Source: Lethocerus indicus
Lineage: Eukaryota > Arthropoda > Insecta > Hemiptera > Belostomatidae
NCBI GenBank assembly: GCA_019843655.1
Contig: JACDQD010000104.1
Span: forward strand, 6,386,001 to 6,450,000
Length of the DNA stretch: 64,000 nucleotides
Direction of reading: 5' to 3'
The notes beneath the pieces were generated by a model. That model was not told where the DNA came from. It did not search any database and worked only from the letters and a program-made list of their open reading frames with translations. Position numbers and translations under genes: made by a program. Positions within the stretch are counted from its first letter, which is position 1. The number at the start of each line of letters is the position of its first letter. This document shows, piece by piece, positions 1-11,810 of this stretch.

Positions 1-644
1 GGGCGGAAGGTAGCGTCCTAACCTGAGCCGGCCGGCAACCCTGCCACCCTACCTTCCCTAACGACCGTCCCCGATTTACGAGCCCACGCCGTCACCCTCC
101 CACTACCCCTAGAAGTCGATTTTCCATGTATTCCTTTTCATTTAACGTGTTTTCGTTCATTATAACCTGCGGTGCTATATATTTTTGGATCCGGTTTCGA
201 GTATCAACAATTTTACAACGATCGGGAACAATTTCGGGAATATATTCGGGGAATGCTTATATGAGCGGACGGGAATAGAGCGAATGATTCTGCCACGGGC
301 TCTGTTGTACAAAATGCGTCCATTTTACGATCCATTAGTTACCGATGTCGATCAATGGGGATAAGTCGTAAACTATTTCTTTTCGATTTTCCACTAGCGC
401 GAGATTCCTTTCGCTACTCGGTTTTGAAAGGAATAGCCGAGTAGGAGTGGACCGAAAGACACCGAAAGAGCGCAAAGCAATGGAGAGAAAGAGAGTAATC
501 ACTTTGTACTCCAATTTCCAGGTCGGGTTCTGGCTCTGTGAGCGGCGGCTCCTTCCCTCCGCCTCTTCTTCTGTAATAATCTTGCAAAAGTAATTTGTCC
601 CGATTCTTCCTCCTCCGTGTTTAATGTCGACAGATAAACAACCG

Positions 645-668
645 TCTCTCTCTCTCTCTCTCTCTCTC
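645..668. repeat. (TC)12 microsatellite
   Basis: This is a perfect TC dinucleotide run. It lies about 115 bases before the TATA-like motif. The complementary strand reads GAGAG, the core recognised by GAGA-factor-type proteins in insects, but binding here is only a possibility. Confidence 0.9.
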
Positions 669-782
669 CCCTCGGCCTCCACGAACACGAAAAGATAGCG
701 TCGGGTGAATTCTCGATGTTTGAGTGGGCCGCCTCCTCCGATAAACTCGGAGCGGAGTTCACTTTCGGAGCGGTCCGCGAGG

Positions 783-788
783 TATAAA
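783..788 (+). promoter_or_regulatory. TATA-box-like motif
   Basis: TATAAA followed by GAGAGA lies in a CpG-containing segment, downstream of two copies of TCGGAGCGG and a TC array. The motif is short, and about 15 matches would be expected by chance in 64 kb, so only the context raises it above background. No downstream gene is recognised. Confidence 0.15.
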
Positions 789-1010
789 GAGAGAACCGCG
801 GAGGAACGAAAAATTTCTTCGTTTCTCCTTCGTAATGAAAGCGTAAGAGAGCTAACGGTTCGGAAAGCCGTCGGACGGGTTTCGACGGGAACCACGCTTA
901 GGGCGAACGGACGGTCGCTCCGGAGGGACCAACTTTCTTCGCAAATTTTCAGATTTCAGCAACTCCGTCACTGAAGATACAACTTTGACCGGATAAATCT
1001 GTATGGATTT

Positions 1011-1742
1011 GTTAATTGCGTATTATACGAAGCAAATTATGATTTCCTTACGTATCAAAAGGACCCTTACTTATGACCAATGACAATTGTTTCATCAGTG
1101 CTGGAATTTAAAGAATACTACCCAAATATTTGTCGACAGCCAATTTTTGCTTATTCTGACGGCTCTTAAATTCACGAGAAATCGTAGTATTTTCAGATTT
1201 TCGTTTCATTTTCATTTACAAACTCTGTTCATACACCACCGGATCATGTTTGCTAGTCGATGTTATACATAGAAAACATTAATTACGAGGGCAGGACATG
1301 TTCCATAATATGTGATAGACCAGAAACTCCGACTGATATACAGATATATAGAAGTCACCTAAATATACATTTAATTGCTAAATACTTTATTTTCTTGCAA
1401 ATATAAACGAGATACGAAGAAAAACCCAGGAATGTATTACAGAACATTATAGGAATATCTACGTATTCGTCCGTTGCACGACGACGCGTTGGCCTGCGGC
1501 CAAAACTTTCTGCGACCGAATTACGAGAATATAAAAGAATTAGTTCCCTAGATAATCAATTAAGCCATGAAAATGCAGATGAAAATTGGGTAAGAACGGA
1601 TTTATGAACATCGTCAAAATTTCAGCAGTTTTTATCTAAGTAAATCGAAAAAGAAAAGAATGTAAAAAAAATAAAAATTATGCGGAAAATATTTTTTTTG
1701 TCTGACATGTCAGAAATTATTGGTATATAAAATCAGAAGTGT
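1011..1742. other. AT-rich non-coding stretch
   Basis: This stretch is AT-rich with frequent stops in all frames. I see no repeat array, hairpin or conserved motif worth naming. Confidence 0.6.
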
Positions 1743-2010
1743 AGTCTTAAGACTGCCACTATTTTGTAACCCACCAGTACAGGTTACATAGAGATTTCGA
1801 CTCAATCGTTCGGTTTGGGCAACAGAGTAGTATTCCGCAAATAGCAGTGATTATGCCAAAAGTCGACATAAGTAAGACCATCACTCTGGTCCAACTAACA
1901 ATAGGAAGGAGGGAGCTTGCAATCGTTTTGGCCCCGAATCAAAGTAGCAAGAGACGGCACGTGCAATAATATTGCCAAAACCCGGGGACCCCGAGCTAAT
2001 TAGCCTATCT
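1743..2010. other. Compositionally distinct island, unidentified dispersed repeat possible
   Basis: The segment is more GC-balanced than both flanks. It begins with the 12-base palindrome AGTCTTAAGACT (1743-1754) and ends with CCCGGGGACCCCGAG near 1981-1995. The sharp edges against AT-rich flanks suggest an inserted repeat. I see no Pol III boxes of good quality, no terminal inverted repeat and no coding frame, so no family can be named. Confidence 0.25.
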
Positions 2011-3595
2011 ATTTTACAATTACATAAGTATTTGTACTCATTTTTCAATTTCTAGACATATTCATTTCTATAACTGAGGATAATAATTTAGAAACCTTTA
2101 AAAATCCGTAACAACATTAAAATTCTGCCATCTCTAACTTATTAGTGCTGTAAAAATTAGGGAATCCATAAATAATTTCTACTTACTGACAGTAATTAGA
2201 TGTACTCTCGCCGACTGGTGGTGTTACAAATACACGAACAAACACATAAACCAAACTCGCCAGTTCGGGGGATTAAGCCAGCAACGTTATTGCATAATAT
2301 ATGACCCTGAATCAAATAAGCAGCATCAAACACTATAATGTTTGATATTGACGTCCTAACCTCACAGGTAATACGAGCGAATCAGTTTTACAATAAGACA
2401 CAAACAAAATATCACCTATATGTAACAAGAATACTTAAAAATAAATTACAGACAGAGTTTCTCATTCGTGTAGTTTGAAAATTTTTATTTCGAATATTTC
2501 AATTCCGTCTCAAATTAGGCAGCAAACACGTCATAAAGTCAAAAAAAAGAAGGCTAAATAAACTATTTAGTCCATAAATCTACTTTGGTATATTAAGATC
2601 AGCAGATTGATCGATATAATGTAATGCACATCATATACAATATTTTAAACACAATCGAATATAAAGGAAAGTCATTTCCGTCATTAGCAGTGAAGATATT
2701 GCAGTACATCTGTCAATTTATGCACACTAGGACGACTCCGCCCCATGAACCCAAGGAGGAAGAAAATACCATACCCCTGTGTGTTGTGGTAACCGGCGTA
2801 TGACGGAAGTCGACAATTAATCGATGCTTAATACAGTATAAAAAAAGAGGACAAAGAAAAATAAAAAACGGAACAGAACAAAAAAAAAACAAGAAGGGAA
2901 AACACGGAGCGAATATAAAAACGGGAGCGATGTCGTGAGGGAAAATCGCGTGATCGAAGCCCCTCGCATAATTTACAATTAGAAAAACAAAACAACCCCC
3001 TCCACCAGCACACACCCCACATTATAATAACGGAGGGGGCTATTTTTAAAAATGTAACCGGCGGAAAAGAAATTTCAAGAAGGAAGGCTGGTAGCGAAAT
3101 TGACTGAACAGAATAAAAAAGCCGAACCGTACGGAGGGTTTTGCTACATACGAAGTTCTTATAACCGAGCGCATTGTCTGTGGAATTTCCGACGGAACCG
3201 GTTTCATCCGTAAGCTTTCACCCTAGCCGCATAGCGTCCTCGGTTCGAATGAACAAAATTCAAATTTTTTGTCTATACCGTTCGCTTATATTTTTAGGGG
3301 TTTCCCGATTACGGAATATACAGAAGATAAGCGCATAAGCCGCTAACTGTTAGATTTTTATTCGGAGGTATTTTTATTTTTGCGCGGTCGAGTATCATCG
3401 ATGATCGGGTTCCGACTTAAAATCTTGAGTGAAAAAGATTCGACGGAATACGTTGAAGTGAAACTGTTAATTTATAGCCAACAGATTTTCATTAAATGAT
3501 CTTATTTCTAGCAGGAGTTTTCTAAAATAATTGGCTACGATGCGGCATGGCTACTGAAGTATGAATATCCGACAAATTTACGGTACGTAATTAAA

Positions 3596-3600
<5 letters not shown>
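2011..3600. other. AT-rich non-coding stretch
   Basis: No gene is seen. A short hairpin occurs at 2325-2346 (ATCAAAC paired with GTTTGAT, 8-base loop). A purine-rich A/G stretch at about 2838-2915 generates chance open frames on the minus strand that read as low-complexity Phe/Leu/Ser. Nothing else stands out. Confidence 0.55.

Positions 3601-3645
<45 letters not shown>
3601..3645. repeat. (AT)n microsatellite, about 22 units
   Basis: A perfect alternating AT run is followed by AATAGA. It is the first of two AT arrays separated by about 110 bases. Confidence 0.95.
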
Positions 3646-3648
<3 letters not shown>

Positions 3649-3748
3649 GATACACTGGTTCACTTGTAAATGTAGGAATGATAGAAGATGGAGACCTGTT
3701 TCAGGAGAATCGAATATACACTACAACCAAAACCTGCCACCTACATCT

Positions 3749-3752
<4 letters not shown>

Positions 3753-3787
<35 letters not shown>
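3753..3787. repeat. (AT)n microsatellite, about 17 units
   Basis: This is the second perfect AT run. The minus-strand open frame across it (3701-4042) translates the array as alternating Tyr-Ile and is therefore not a gene. Confidence 0.95.
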
Positions 3788-3791
<4 letters not shown>

Positions 3792-4859
3792 GTTTCAATT
3801 TTCATGTGCGTCTTAACGCGTGATGCATCCTTCGACAATCTCTTATTTATTGCATGAACCTCATACGCAGTTGCATAGCTGCCAGTTCTCCTGAACGAAG
3901 CGACTCTATACATACGAATAAGAAACGACCGGCAGTAAATATTGTAATACGTACATATACATATTATAATTTCACTTGCATGTAACAAGAGCGTCGACGA
4001 TGTTTCAACATCGAATGTTATAGGGCTGCGTGGCTGGTTCATTTTTTATGTAGGGCGAGTAGATAAATCGAAGATTTGGTAAAAATGTTATATACTTTTA
4101 AAATATACGTTTATATAAATCAAAGTCGTGTCCTATGCGCAGGTTTCCATAAGGAAAATTTGTCCTCTCGATAAATCAATCATGTTGTAACCCCCAAAAA
4201 AGGGGGGGGGGCTGGCATCCCGTAAATAAAAATATTGAACCTAAGCATTAAGTAAATCAATACAGTAGACGAATTAGATAGAAATTTAAGATGGCTGGAA
4301 CAAAACAAAATCTACTATTCAGTTTGCAATACATTTTGTAGCATGCGCAGTGGAAGCGCGGGCAACCAGGGCTGGCTCTGCCCGGGTCCACAGCCGGTTA
4401 CCTCCCTCAATAATTCATAAAATATATATACCGTATTTTAACTGACACCGATCGTAAATCAAAATAAAACATTATATGAATCCGCTTATTAACAGAAGAT
4501 TCTTCGACATGCTTTAAACAGTTTAGAAACATATAAAAAAATTACAAATTTTCTTAAAACATCTCGCAAAAGATTTGACTAGTAGATGAAGTTAAATATT
4601 AGAAAATCTTCCCATCCGAATTCAAGACGAAAACCCAACATTAATGAAATAACAGAGAAAAAATTAACTTTGCTCAAATTGTGACAATAAAGAAATTATT
4701 TTCAGTAATCCATATATAATAACACAAAGCACAAGTGTAAAAATAATTCCTCCGGTCAATCGGAACCGTGATGAATAAGAACCTTCTAGATTTTGCTAAC
4801 CTTTTTCCCTTCTTCAATTTGGAGGGCCAAAAATATTTTGGAGCGGAATCTCCCCGGGA
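3788..4859. other. Non-coding stretch with a G10 run and a small GC island
   Basis: No gene is seen. A C5-A6-G10 block lies at 4191-4211. A small GC-rich island at about 4345-4405 (around GCCCGGGTCC) sits in AT-rich flanks and may be a repeat fragment. The rest is AT-rich. Confidence 0.5.
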
Positions 4860-4941
4860 CGAAGTGGCGGAGAGGTAGAGAGAGCGATAAAGCGGGAAAG
4901 AGAGGAAGGGTGGGGGGGGAGACGGGATGAAAGGGGAGAGG

Positions 4942-4945
<4 letters not shown>

Positions 4946-4999
<54 letters not shown>
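4946..4999. repeat. (GA)27 microsatellite
   Basis: A perfect GA dinucleotide run of 54 bases is interrupted by one C at 5000 and then continues for a few more units. It gives rise to Ser-Leu and Arg-Glu repeat open frames on the two strands, which are not genes. Confidence 0.97.
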
Positions 5000-5007
<8 letters not shown>

Positions 5008-5024
5008 GGACGAGAGATCTGGAG

Positions 5025-5038
5025 GTTGGCATGGCAAC
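5025..5038. promoter_or_regulatory. RFX X-box-like palindrome
   Basis: GTTGGCATGGCAAC matches 13 of 14 positions of the ideal palindromic X-box GTTGCCATGGCAAC bound by RFX-family transcription factors. It lies 25 bases downstream of the (GA)27 array. It is followed by GGTGGGTCGCTAG, which resembles the sequence after the second X-box at 31930. RFX proteins act at ciliary-gene promoters and other enhancers. No gene is recognised next to it, so the role is open. Confidence 0.5.
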
Positions 5039-5182
5039 GGTGGGTCGCTAGCCCCGATACACAACTGGGATATATACATCGACCCGGCCTCCCTAGGCTA
5101 GTCGATAATACCCAGCACCCATTGTCTCTCTCACTCCCTCCCTCCCTCCCTCCCTCCATCTCCCTCTTCCTCTCTCCCTCTT

Positions 5183-8124
5183 CGACACAAACAACCAGTA
5201 TATTCCTGTTAACGTTATCCCATATTCATATTGGAACTATGTAATGATGAAGACCCTCTCTTTGGGTTGAACACTTTTTAATATCACCTACATTTTATTA
5301 CCCCTTCGTTTCGTTATATTCGTTATATTACCCCTTCGATATGTTATATCGTATATCCATCACTACAGTAGAACGAAACGATTTGAGTTCGGCTCGATAT
5401 TATAAAAGTTATTACCCAACAACACAGACTAAATTTATCTAACTCAACAGATCTCTCGGCAATTTTTACCTGCAAAACGTACGAGCCCGTAAGTGCTTTC
5501 AGTTACACAGAGAGAGTGAATATGTTAGGAATCAAAAAAGCGGCGGACATAAACGGGCAGCATATGATAGATTTTCATTTTTTTTTCACGGCGTGTAAAC
5601 AAGAGCCGCTCGATTAAGGGGCCTCGCGTAGGAGACGGTTTTTGCCCCGGCCAATCGGCACCTATTTCCGGTATGTTCACTATCCGCCCGGGTAGTTTTC
5701 TCTCTTATTTTCTGTCTTTTAATTTCTGTCCACCTAAGGGCCAGCCGGGAAGAAAAGTGGAATTACGATTTCCTACGTTGCACCAGAGACGATAATAAAT
5801 CATAGCCTGACGGGGGGGGCCGTAAAAAGCGGTTATTGCGGTTGGCCGGGCACACCCCGCAGTAAAATCCGGACTCCCGACTATCACACCTTTTATGTGC
5901 CGTTTAATGATCGAAGCTGCGGACAGGGGGTTGGAAAAAAAACAAACTGAAAATGTATTTCACTCGACTTTCCCGCCCTGAACGCTAAGTCGCCGACGAC
6001 GAAAGGATCGCCCACTTTCCTATACCCCATTTCCCTCGTATTTAATCGCTGAACGACTTTAAACATAGGAATATCCGACTGAAACTGTTGGCGCAGATAA
6101 TTTTCTATTCGACCCGACGAACTCCCACGCGGTTACGCCGCTGTACAATTATTGACGTATAAAACGGAGCGAGTCTAATTTAGATTTGACACACTTTCCT
6201 CCATTGTTAGACAAAGTTTATGCAACTGTAGCGACCCGGTAATAAATTCCACTTAATTATATTTCTATCGATCTACTAATAAAAAAATATAGTTTGGCAA
6301 AAATCTGATCGAGAACATCAGGCGTACAACACGATAATCTATTTGAAACTCGGTAGTGAATCAATTGCGCCGCATCCAGACAAATGAAATGCTCGAATAG
6401 GTGAAGCTATATATAATAATTATAGAAATAGAGAAGAATTTATTTTATGCTTGAAAAAACAATTGTAGGTAAGTCGAATTAATGCGTGTAATAGAAGCCC
6501 GGCGGCTCTTGTAGAGAACTCCCCCATTTCCCCCAGTAGTGGAAAAATATGCGCATTTATTTTAAACTTGACTGCACCAACAGAGCCGCGACCGACAAAA
6601 AAATGTATGCATATAATAGAAGATATGATGTTCTTTTATAAATAGACATGACATTTTTCATAATGCGCGGTAATAAAAACTGTTTATATAACGAGCGAGA
6701 GATACACAGAAACGATGTCGATATTAGAAACAGAGTAGAACGCACATTATTTAAACCTACAGTAATGTATTTATTTATTTAAAGTAGAGGCGAAATAAAC
6801 TTGAGAAGCTGGTATTGTGCCACAGTCGAAAAATCGATGTATACAACACAAAATGTAGGACACAGACGAATGTAGAGGGGCGACCGTATTTAACTTGAGG
6901 AATTACATTTGATACCGGTCACATCAATCGCATCATGTACATCCCGCAGAGCTGGATGTATCAGTTGTACTCATCGCAATTAGAATTTACTCATGCGGTA
7001 TGTAAAATTTGGTCTCGAAGCAGATTATCACAAGGTGCAGACGCGATAACCACGTCTAAATATTGCAGATTGAAAGAAAAATATTCCTTACATTCAGGGG
7101 GCGATCACCTAGTTAGGTGTTGTATGTTTGCGTTTAACTGTTCTGGACTTAGGGTCCAGTTAGTGCGAGAGACAGATCTCAAGATGGTAATAAATTCAAG
7201 CGCAGCATAGATATAATAACGACGACAATCATCAATTTAACTTCGAAATAAATGAAAATAACGACCAATCATTATCTCTAATGACAATTCGAACTGGAGG
7301 ATGTGATCCAATGACTTCAATCGAACCGCTTTTATCTGCTCTGTAGTCGAATATTCACCCATTATTGGCTCATTATCTGAGTATTATCGCGGCAAAAATG
7401 AATTGGAGACCCACGAAAATAAAATAATAAAAAATAAAATAAATTGAATATTTATCTGGGGTTACAGGTTAGCTGAAAATCTTCATATCTGTAAACCCAG
7501 CTTAATTTCGATTAAAGAAATATTAACAATAATTATACCGGGAAAAGAAGAAAATGAAAGCTAAACTGGGTAAAATAAAATACATTTGTAAATAATATAA
7601 AGGTGCCAACGGTAATGTGTCTACGTCCTTCCTCTCTGTTTTGGGGATACCATCTGAAAACTAAGTTGGGCACGTGCATTTCCGATGCTCTTTTTGACGA
7701 GCCTAACTCCGAGGTAGGCCTGAGAGTGGGGCGCCCTGACCCCGTCCAATTAAGGAAAAAGCAAATATATAATTTATAAGCCGTATCATAAATTTATAAT
7801 TAACACTTCAAAATACCCAGTTGAATACCCAATTAAACCGAGAAGGCCTGGACAAATTTCAATTTAAAACTATTACAGAATAGTGTTCCGGATTTCTTAA
7901 ATGCCACACGACTCCAACAGGTATGCTACATAACAATTTAGCAATTTCTTCGGATCGAATCTGGGCCAGTTCTGAATTTCTCTTTGTTTCTATCTGAAAC
8001 GAATACGATCCAATTCATCTCGTTTTAATTATAAAACATAATCCAGTTCTCGCCGGCAGAAAGACAGAGACATCAAAGAGGACAGGAGGGAAAGGGCATT
8101 TTTACGCTGAAGTTTTTCTCCCTT
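5183..8124. other. Non-coding stretch
   Basis: No gene is seen. At 5297-5338 there is an imperfect 30-base tandem repeat (ATTACCCCTTCG at 5297-5308 and 5327-5338) with a nested 9-base tandem CGTTATATT. A GC-richer block at about 7615-7750 lies between AT-rich flanks and may be a repeat fragment. A G7 run occurs near 5812-5818. Open frames here are short and show no recognisable domain. Confidence 0.5.
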
Positions 8125-8345
8125 TCTCTCTCTCTCTCTCTCTCTATATCTCTCTCTCTTTCCGAGTTTGTTCTCCTTTATTTATTTCCCCCCACCCCTT
8201 TGTCCTCTTTTCCATCATAACTGGAGGGAGCGAGGGGCGTTTTCCTCCTCCCGCTTTCCCCGACAAAATATTTAACGTTACCCGTTCCGCCGCGAGGGCC
8301 TACTCTCCTCCCCCATCCCCCTTAGCGTGTCAATAACAGTAAGAA
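8125..8345. repeat. (TC)n microsatellite and pyrimidine-rich block
   Basis: TC repeats at 8125-8145 and 8149-8159 are separated by ATA. They are followed by a pyrimidine-rich stretch with C-runs and a CpG-containing patch to about 8325. Simple repeat plus GC patch is a recurring combination in this window. Confidence 0.8.
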
Positions 8346-11300
8346 AAAAGTTGGGAATAAAAAAAAATGGAAAAGGGGAAAAATATTTAGGGGAATAAAA
8401 ATTAGGATGTGCCCAGCGACCTTCCACGGGTTGACCAAGTTTTTTAATTTGCGGAATTTTTAATTCCCTACTCCCCCAAAAACCCAGATTTCAAAATAAC
8501 GAAGGATTTATAATAAGTTGGAAAGAATCGCTTCCTTAAAGTCATGCAACCCAACCCAACCGTCATTACCAATCGCCCTAATTACCAATCGATCAGAGTA
8601 ACTACATTTTGAGAATTGAGTTTCCATATTTTCGATTCAAATATATGATAAAAGGAGGGAGGGATTATTAAAGAAACAGAAAGAACGTTTTCAGAGATGT
8701 TTTTCTTCTTTAGGTATTAACAAGCTACGCACACTACGTGCATTACACCCTATCTAAACCTAGTTTCAACCCGAAGTTATCATACACGCAGGGCACGGAT
8801 ATAAACCTGAGTATTTGCTTTCTAAAAACATTTCTTTTATACGCGTGTAGTACACACGCGGGCACACGTAAAACGATTGGGAAGTATTTACCAAACGTAG
8901 CCGAATCGTTATAAAACGCTTTTATACATCCTCGTAACACAGAAAACGTCATGTATTAAAGGTGGATCCGAGATGATCTCGAAAAAAACAGCGCGAAAAT
9001 ATCTAATTAAAGTAGGTCCAAAAATGTTCGAAAGACGACAAAACCCCGCCGAGCGGCAACAACAGTTAGTGGACAATTTAGATGTTCGAGTTAACAGGGG
9101 ATTTAAAGGGACGACTGGGGGTGGTGAAGGAAGAAGGCGGGGAGATCCGTTCGTGAATGGGATTTGAATTGAATGAGAGGGAGAATTGGTAGGGAGCCCT
9201 GAGAACGTGAGACACGGGGGTTGACATTCCTGAGATTCAATCCGCAAGGGATACATCACACCTATCGGGGGGCAAAATCGCGGCAATAACCAGTTTCCCC
9301 CAATTAGCGTGCCTACAATTCAACAACGACTACAACAAGTATCGCGCATCAATATAAAAATGTTTTTTTCCAGGATTAAAACAATAGCGAACACGATTGT
9401 GAGTGAAATTTTGTTTGTTTTCTTTTATGCAGCGCAAGAGAACAATTTAATAATAAATTTCTGTAAATTGCACACCCTGTGTTTGGACGAGGTAAATAAA
9501 ATCCCCCCCCGCCCGGAATAAATGTCACATATCGCAATTAAAACGCGCGTTTAATTAATTTATTTAATAATACCGTCCAATTCCGGTTAATATCATGTAT
9601 CGGAGGGTGATATACACAGATACAGGCAGGGCATAGATACGCTTTCAACTAATCTGCTAATGTAAAATGGCTTACCGCTGTCGGACGACTTACTGAAGAT
9701 TTACCGTGGGAACAAAAAGTCAATACTCACCTGAAACAAACAAAAAAACAATTACTAAAAAAACCCTATAATTGTGGTCGGAATGTTCACTACGAAAGTA
9801 AATGTATGCGTAACAATGCCTCATAAATATGTCTAACGTATACAACGAGGTGTAAACGTAGTCATTAGAAAGTTGGCCATGGTTGTTTCGATTCCTTTAT
9901 ATAAGACAAAGCGCATAAAAAAAGTAATAAATGAAATGCTAACTGCTGCCATTATCTCACTATATTACAGTACCTCACTATATACCTACCCTAGTATGTT
10001 TTCATACTGAATTAATGTATTAATAATGCTAGTTTCAGTGGAGCAGTATTAATCTTCAGTGCATTGCAATCAGTGTGAACTGGACTATTAGATAGGACGG
10101 TGGCACATTCATATCTTTACGCCAATTGATGTAGACTTTTTCAAAGGGTACAATGCAGCAAGATGCAGATCAGGGTCATTCTTTAGTACAAAGAATCGGC
10201 GGGGAGGGAGGGGGGGAAGTCTGAAAAGGAGGCGGGCTCATAGGGAAGCAATTAAAGCGGGGAGGCCTACAAGAGACAATCATGGAAGCGGCCGGCTTAT
10301 AAGCAACAGGTCCCCTGTAAAAATATACCCCCGCTAATGAAAACTCTAGATGTTTCCCATTCATTTCTTCATTCACTCATACTTCTAGTGCTCTCCCTCG
10401 TGCTCAGTCTTGCGGTCCAGTCATCCCCATTAATTAAACCCTTCGCATACAATATGCTTCAGAAGATCGCGACCCTGAATTCCATTAAGTCAGGTTATAT
10501 CTAATACTGAAGTGATTCGTTAAGTTAAGCATTCATTAACGTTTGGCAAACAACTGGAAATTACAATAGCATTGCTAAGTGATGAACGCGATCTCTCAAT
10601 TTATAGTCCCGATGAATTTTGCACCCCGGACATAAAACTTGTTTCAATCCATCTTCCCTAAAAAAGGGAGTGAAACTATAATATTAGACTATAACATTAG
10701 TCGAATGATCATTATACGGTTATTGAACCTACGGTGTACCGTAGATTTCGTGTGTTTCTGTCTTCTCTTGTTGGTTTGGTCTTTTGCTAACCCGGTTTCG
10801 GCTGATCGCCCTCTTCAGTAGCGGTGTTCCGGCACTTTGGATGTTTTTTGGGCATCCTCTCTACACTGTCATTGTCACTTGTACTGTCATAGGTATCATA
10901 GTCTAAGGTACCTAATAGGAATCTTAGACTATAATTTGTATTCCATATACCGCAATAAAACCGAGCCCTACCCTAGTAATCGTGCCAAGATTAAGTCGAA
11001 ATGTATTCATTAACTTTTGAAATAAAAAAGGAATTAATAATAAAATTAGTAAATAATGATGACGCGACGAATGCTGAAACCTTTCATCAATGGACAGATC
11101 TGCGGCCCCCGTGTCAGCGTGAACGGGCGATGATATAAAAGAGCGAGCGGAAAAAAGTTTTTGAATAGTTGAAGGCAATTAAAGCGGCCAATTAGAAGGA
11201 AGGATCATTTATATTATTAAGGAGGGTTGAAGAAGCGGGCTGTCTCTCAGAGAACAACTCACCCATCAAATTAGCCGCCATTAACACGTCCACTTTGTCA

Positions 11301-11689
11301 GGCCCCACCACCACCACTTGACCACTTTATTCAAATAATAACTCTACACATCACTTGACAACGACGTCCCGTCCCGGCGCATGCCAGACATTCGTTCTTT
11401 CCCGATCGCCGCTCACAGAGCCCACCTTTCTGGCATGCCCATGGCTCGCTCCTTAATCAGATTATCTCTTTCGAGATAATCCCCACGAAAATGAATTACT
11501 ACCCGACTGTCAGTTAAAACTACAAACGTATGCTGCCTGAACCATCTGACACTCAACAAATTAAATATAACACTTGCGCGGTATTAAAATAGTTGATGCA
11601 CAGTCACAGTTCAGCAACCGGTGAATGCAGATAAATGGTATCCGACTTCGTCTGCGTTAAAATAAGAGCTTAGCGAAACCCGAGGATTC
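8346..11689. other. Non-coding stretch with short regulatory-looking patches
   Basis: No gene is seen. A C8 run lies at 9503-9510. It is followed at 9540-9570 by AACGCGCGTTTAATTAATTT, which combines a CpG palindrome with homeodomain-type TAATTA cores. At 10195-10290 there is a G-rich patch. At 10898-10932 a 10-base perfect stem (ATAGTCTAAG with CTTAGACTAT) encloses a 15-base loop. The rest is ordinary AT-rich sequence. Confidence 0.5.
10898..10932. repeat. Inverted repeat, 10-bp stem
   Basis: ATAGTCTAAG (10898-10907) is perfectly complementary to CTTAGACTAT (10923-10932) across a 15-base loop. A third related copy, TTAGACTATAA, lies at about 10684-10694. The three copies could be the debris of a small inverted-repeat element; no target duplication is evident. 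Confidence 0.5.
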
Positions 11690-11810
11690 TAGATTTAATA
11701 ATTTTAAATTTTATTATCGAAATAGTGCACCGACGACGAGAATCAAACCCGTAACCTCAGTTTCCACTCCAGGTGGGATGATTAGGCATGACGACATAGT
11801 CCGTCTGAAA
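11690..11810 (-). mobile_element. tRNA-derived SINE fragment
   Basis: On the minus strand the segment contains GGGTTTGATTCTC (11738-11750 reversed), a one-base variant of the Pol III B box GGTTCGANNCC in a T-arm context. It is preceded by GAGGTTAC and followed by CGTCGTCGGTGCA. The upstream part (about 11755-11805) contains a degenerate A-box region around GTCGTCATGCC. An AT-rich tail follows on the 3' side (11690-11722), as in tRNA-related SINEs. Acceptor-stem pairing is not visible, so it is not a functional tRNA. The family cannot be named from sequence alone. Confidence 0.5.

Larger units (their letters stand above)
1..1010. other. CpG-containing segment, possible promoter-like or 5' regulatory DNA
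   Basis: This opening kilobase is less AT-rich than what follows and has many CpG dinucleotides, especially from about 680 to 960. It contains a (TC)12 array at 645-668, the direct repeat TCGGAGCGG at 747-755 and 765-773, and a TATA-like TATAAA at 783-788 followed by GA-rich sequence. GA/TC tracts together with a TATA motif occur in insect promoters, but I see no convincing initiator, splice donor or conserved coding exon. The long minus-strand open frame (335-895) matches no family I know and crosses the TC array, so I treat it as chance. A transcription start is possible but unproven. Confidence 0.25.
4860..5182. repeat. Purine tract / X-box / pyrimidine tract foldback
   Basis: The plus strand is almost purely purine from about 4863 to 5019, including (GA)27 at 4946-4999 and G-runs around 4909-4945. 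It becomes pyrimidine-rich from about 5123 to 5182, with TCCC repeats at 5135-5157. The two tracts are roughly complementary and could fold back around about 100 bases of unique sequence that carries an RFX X-box-like palindrome. The G-runs at 4909-4945 could support a G-quadruplex, and the mirror-symmetric GA run could form triplex DNA. Both are inferences from base composition. Confidence 0.8.

Noticed and set aside
335..895. 186-codon minus-strand open frame
   Set aside because: It crosses the (TC)12 array as Arg-Glu repeats, has no recognisable domain, and overlaps other open frames on both strands.
4674..5244. Ser-Leu and Arg-Glu repeat frames on both strands
   Set aside because: Artefact of the (GA)27 array; every frame through it is open.
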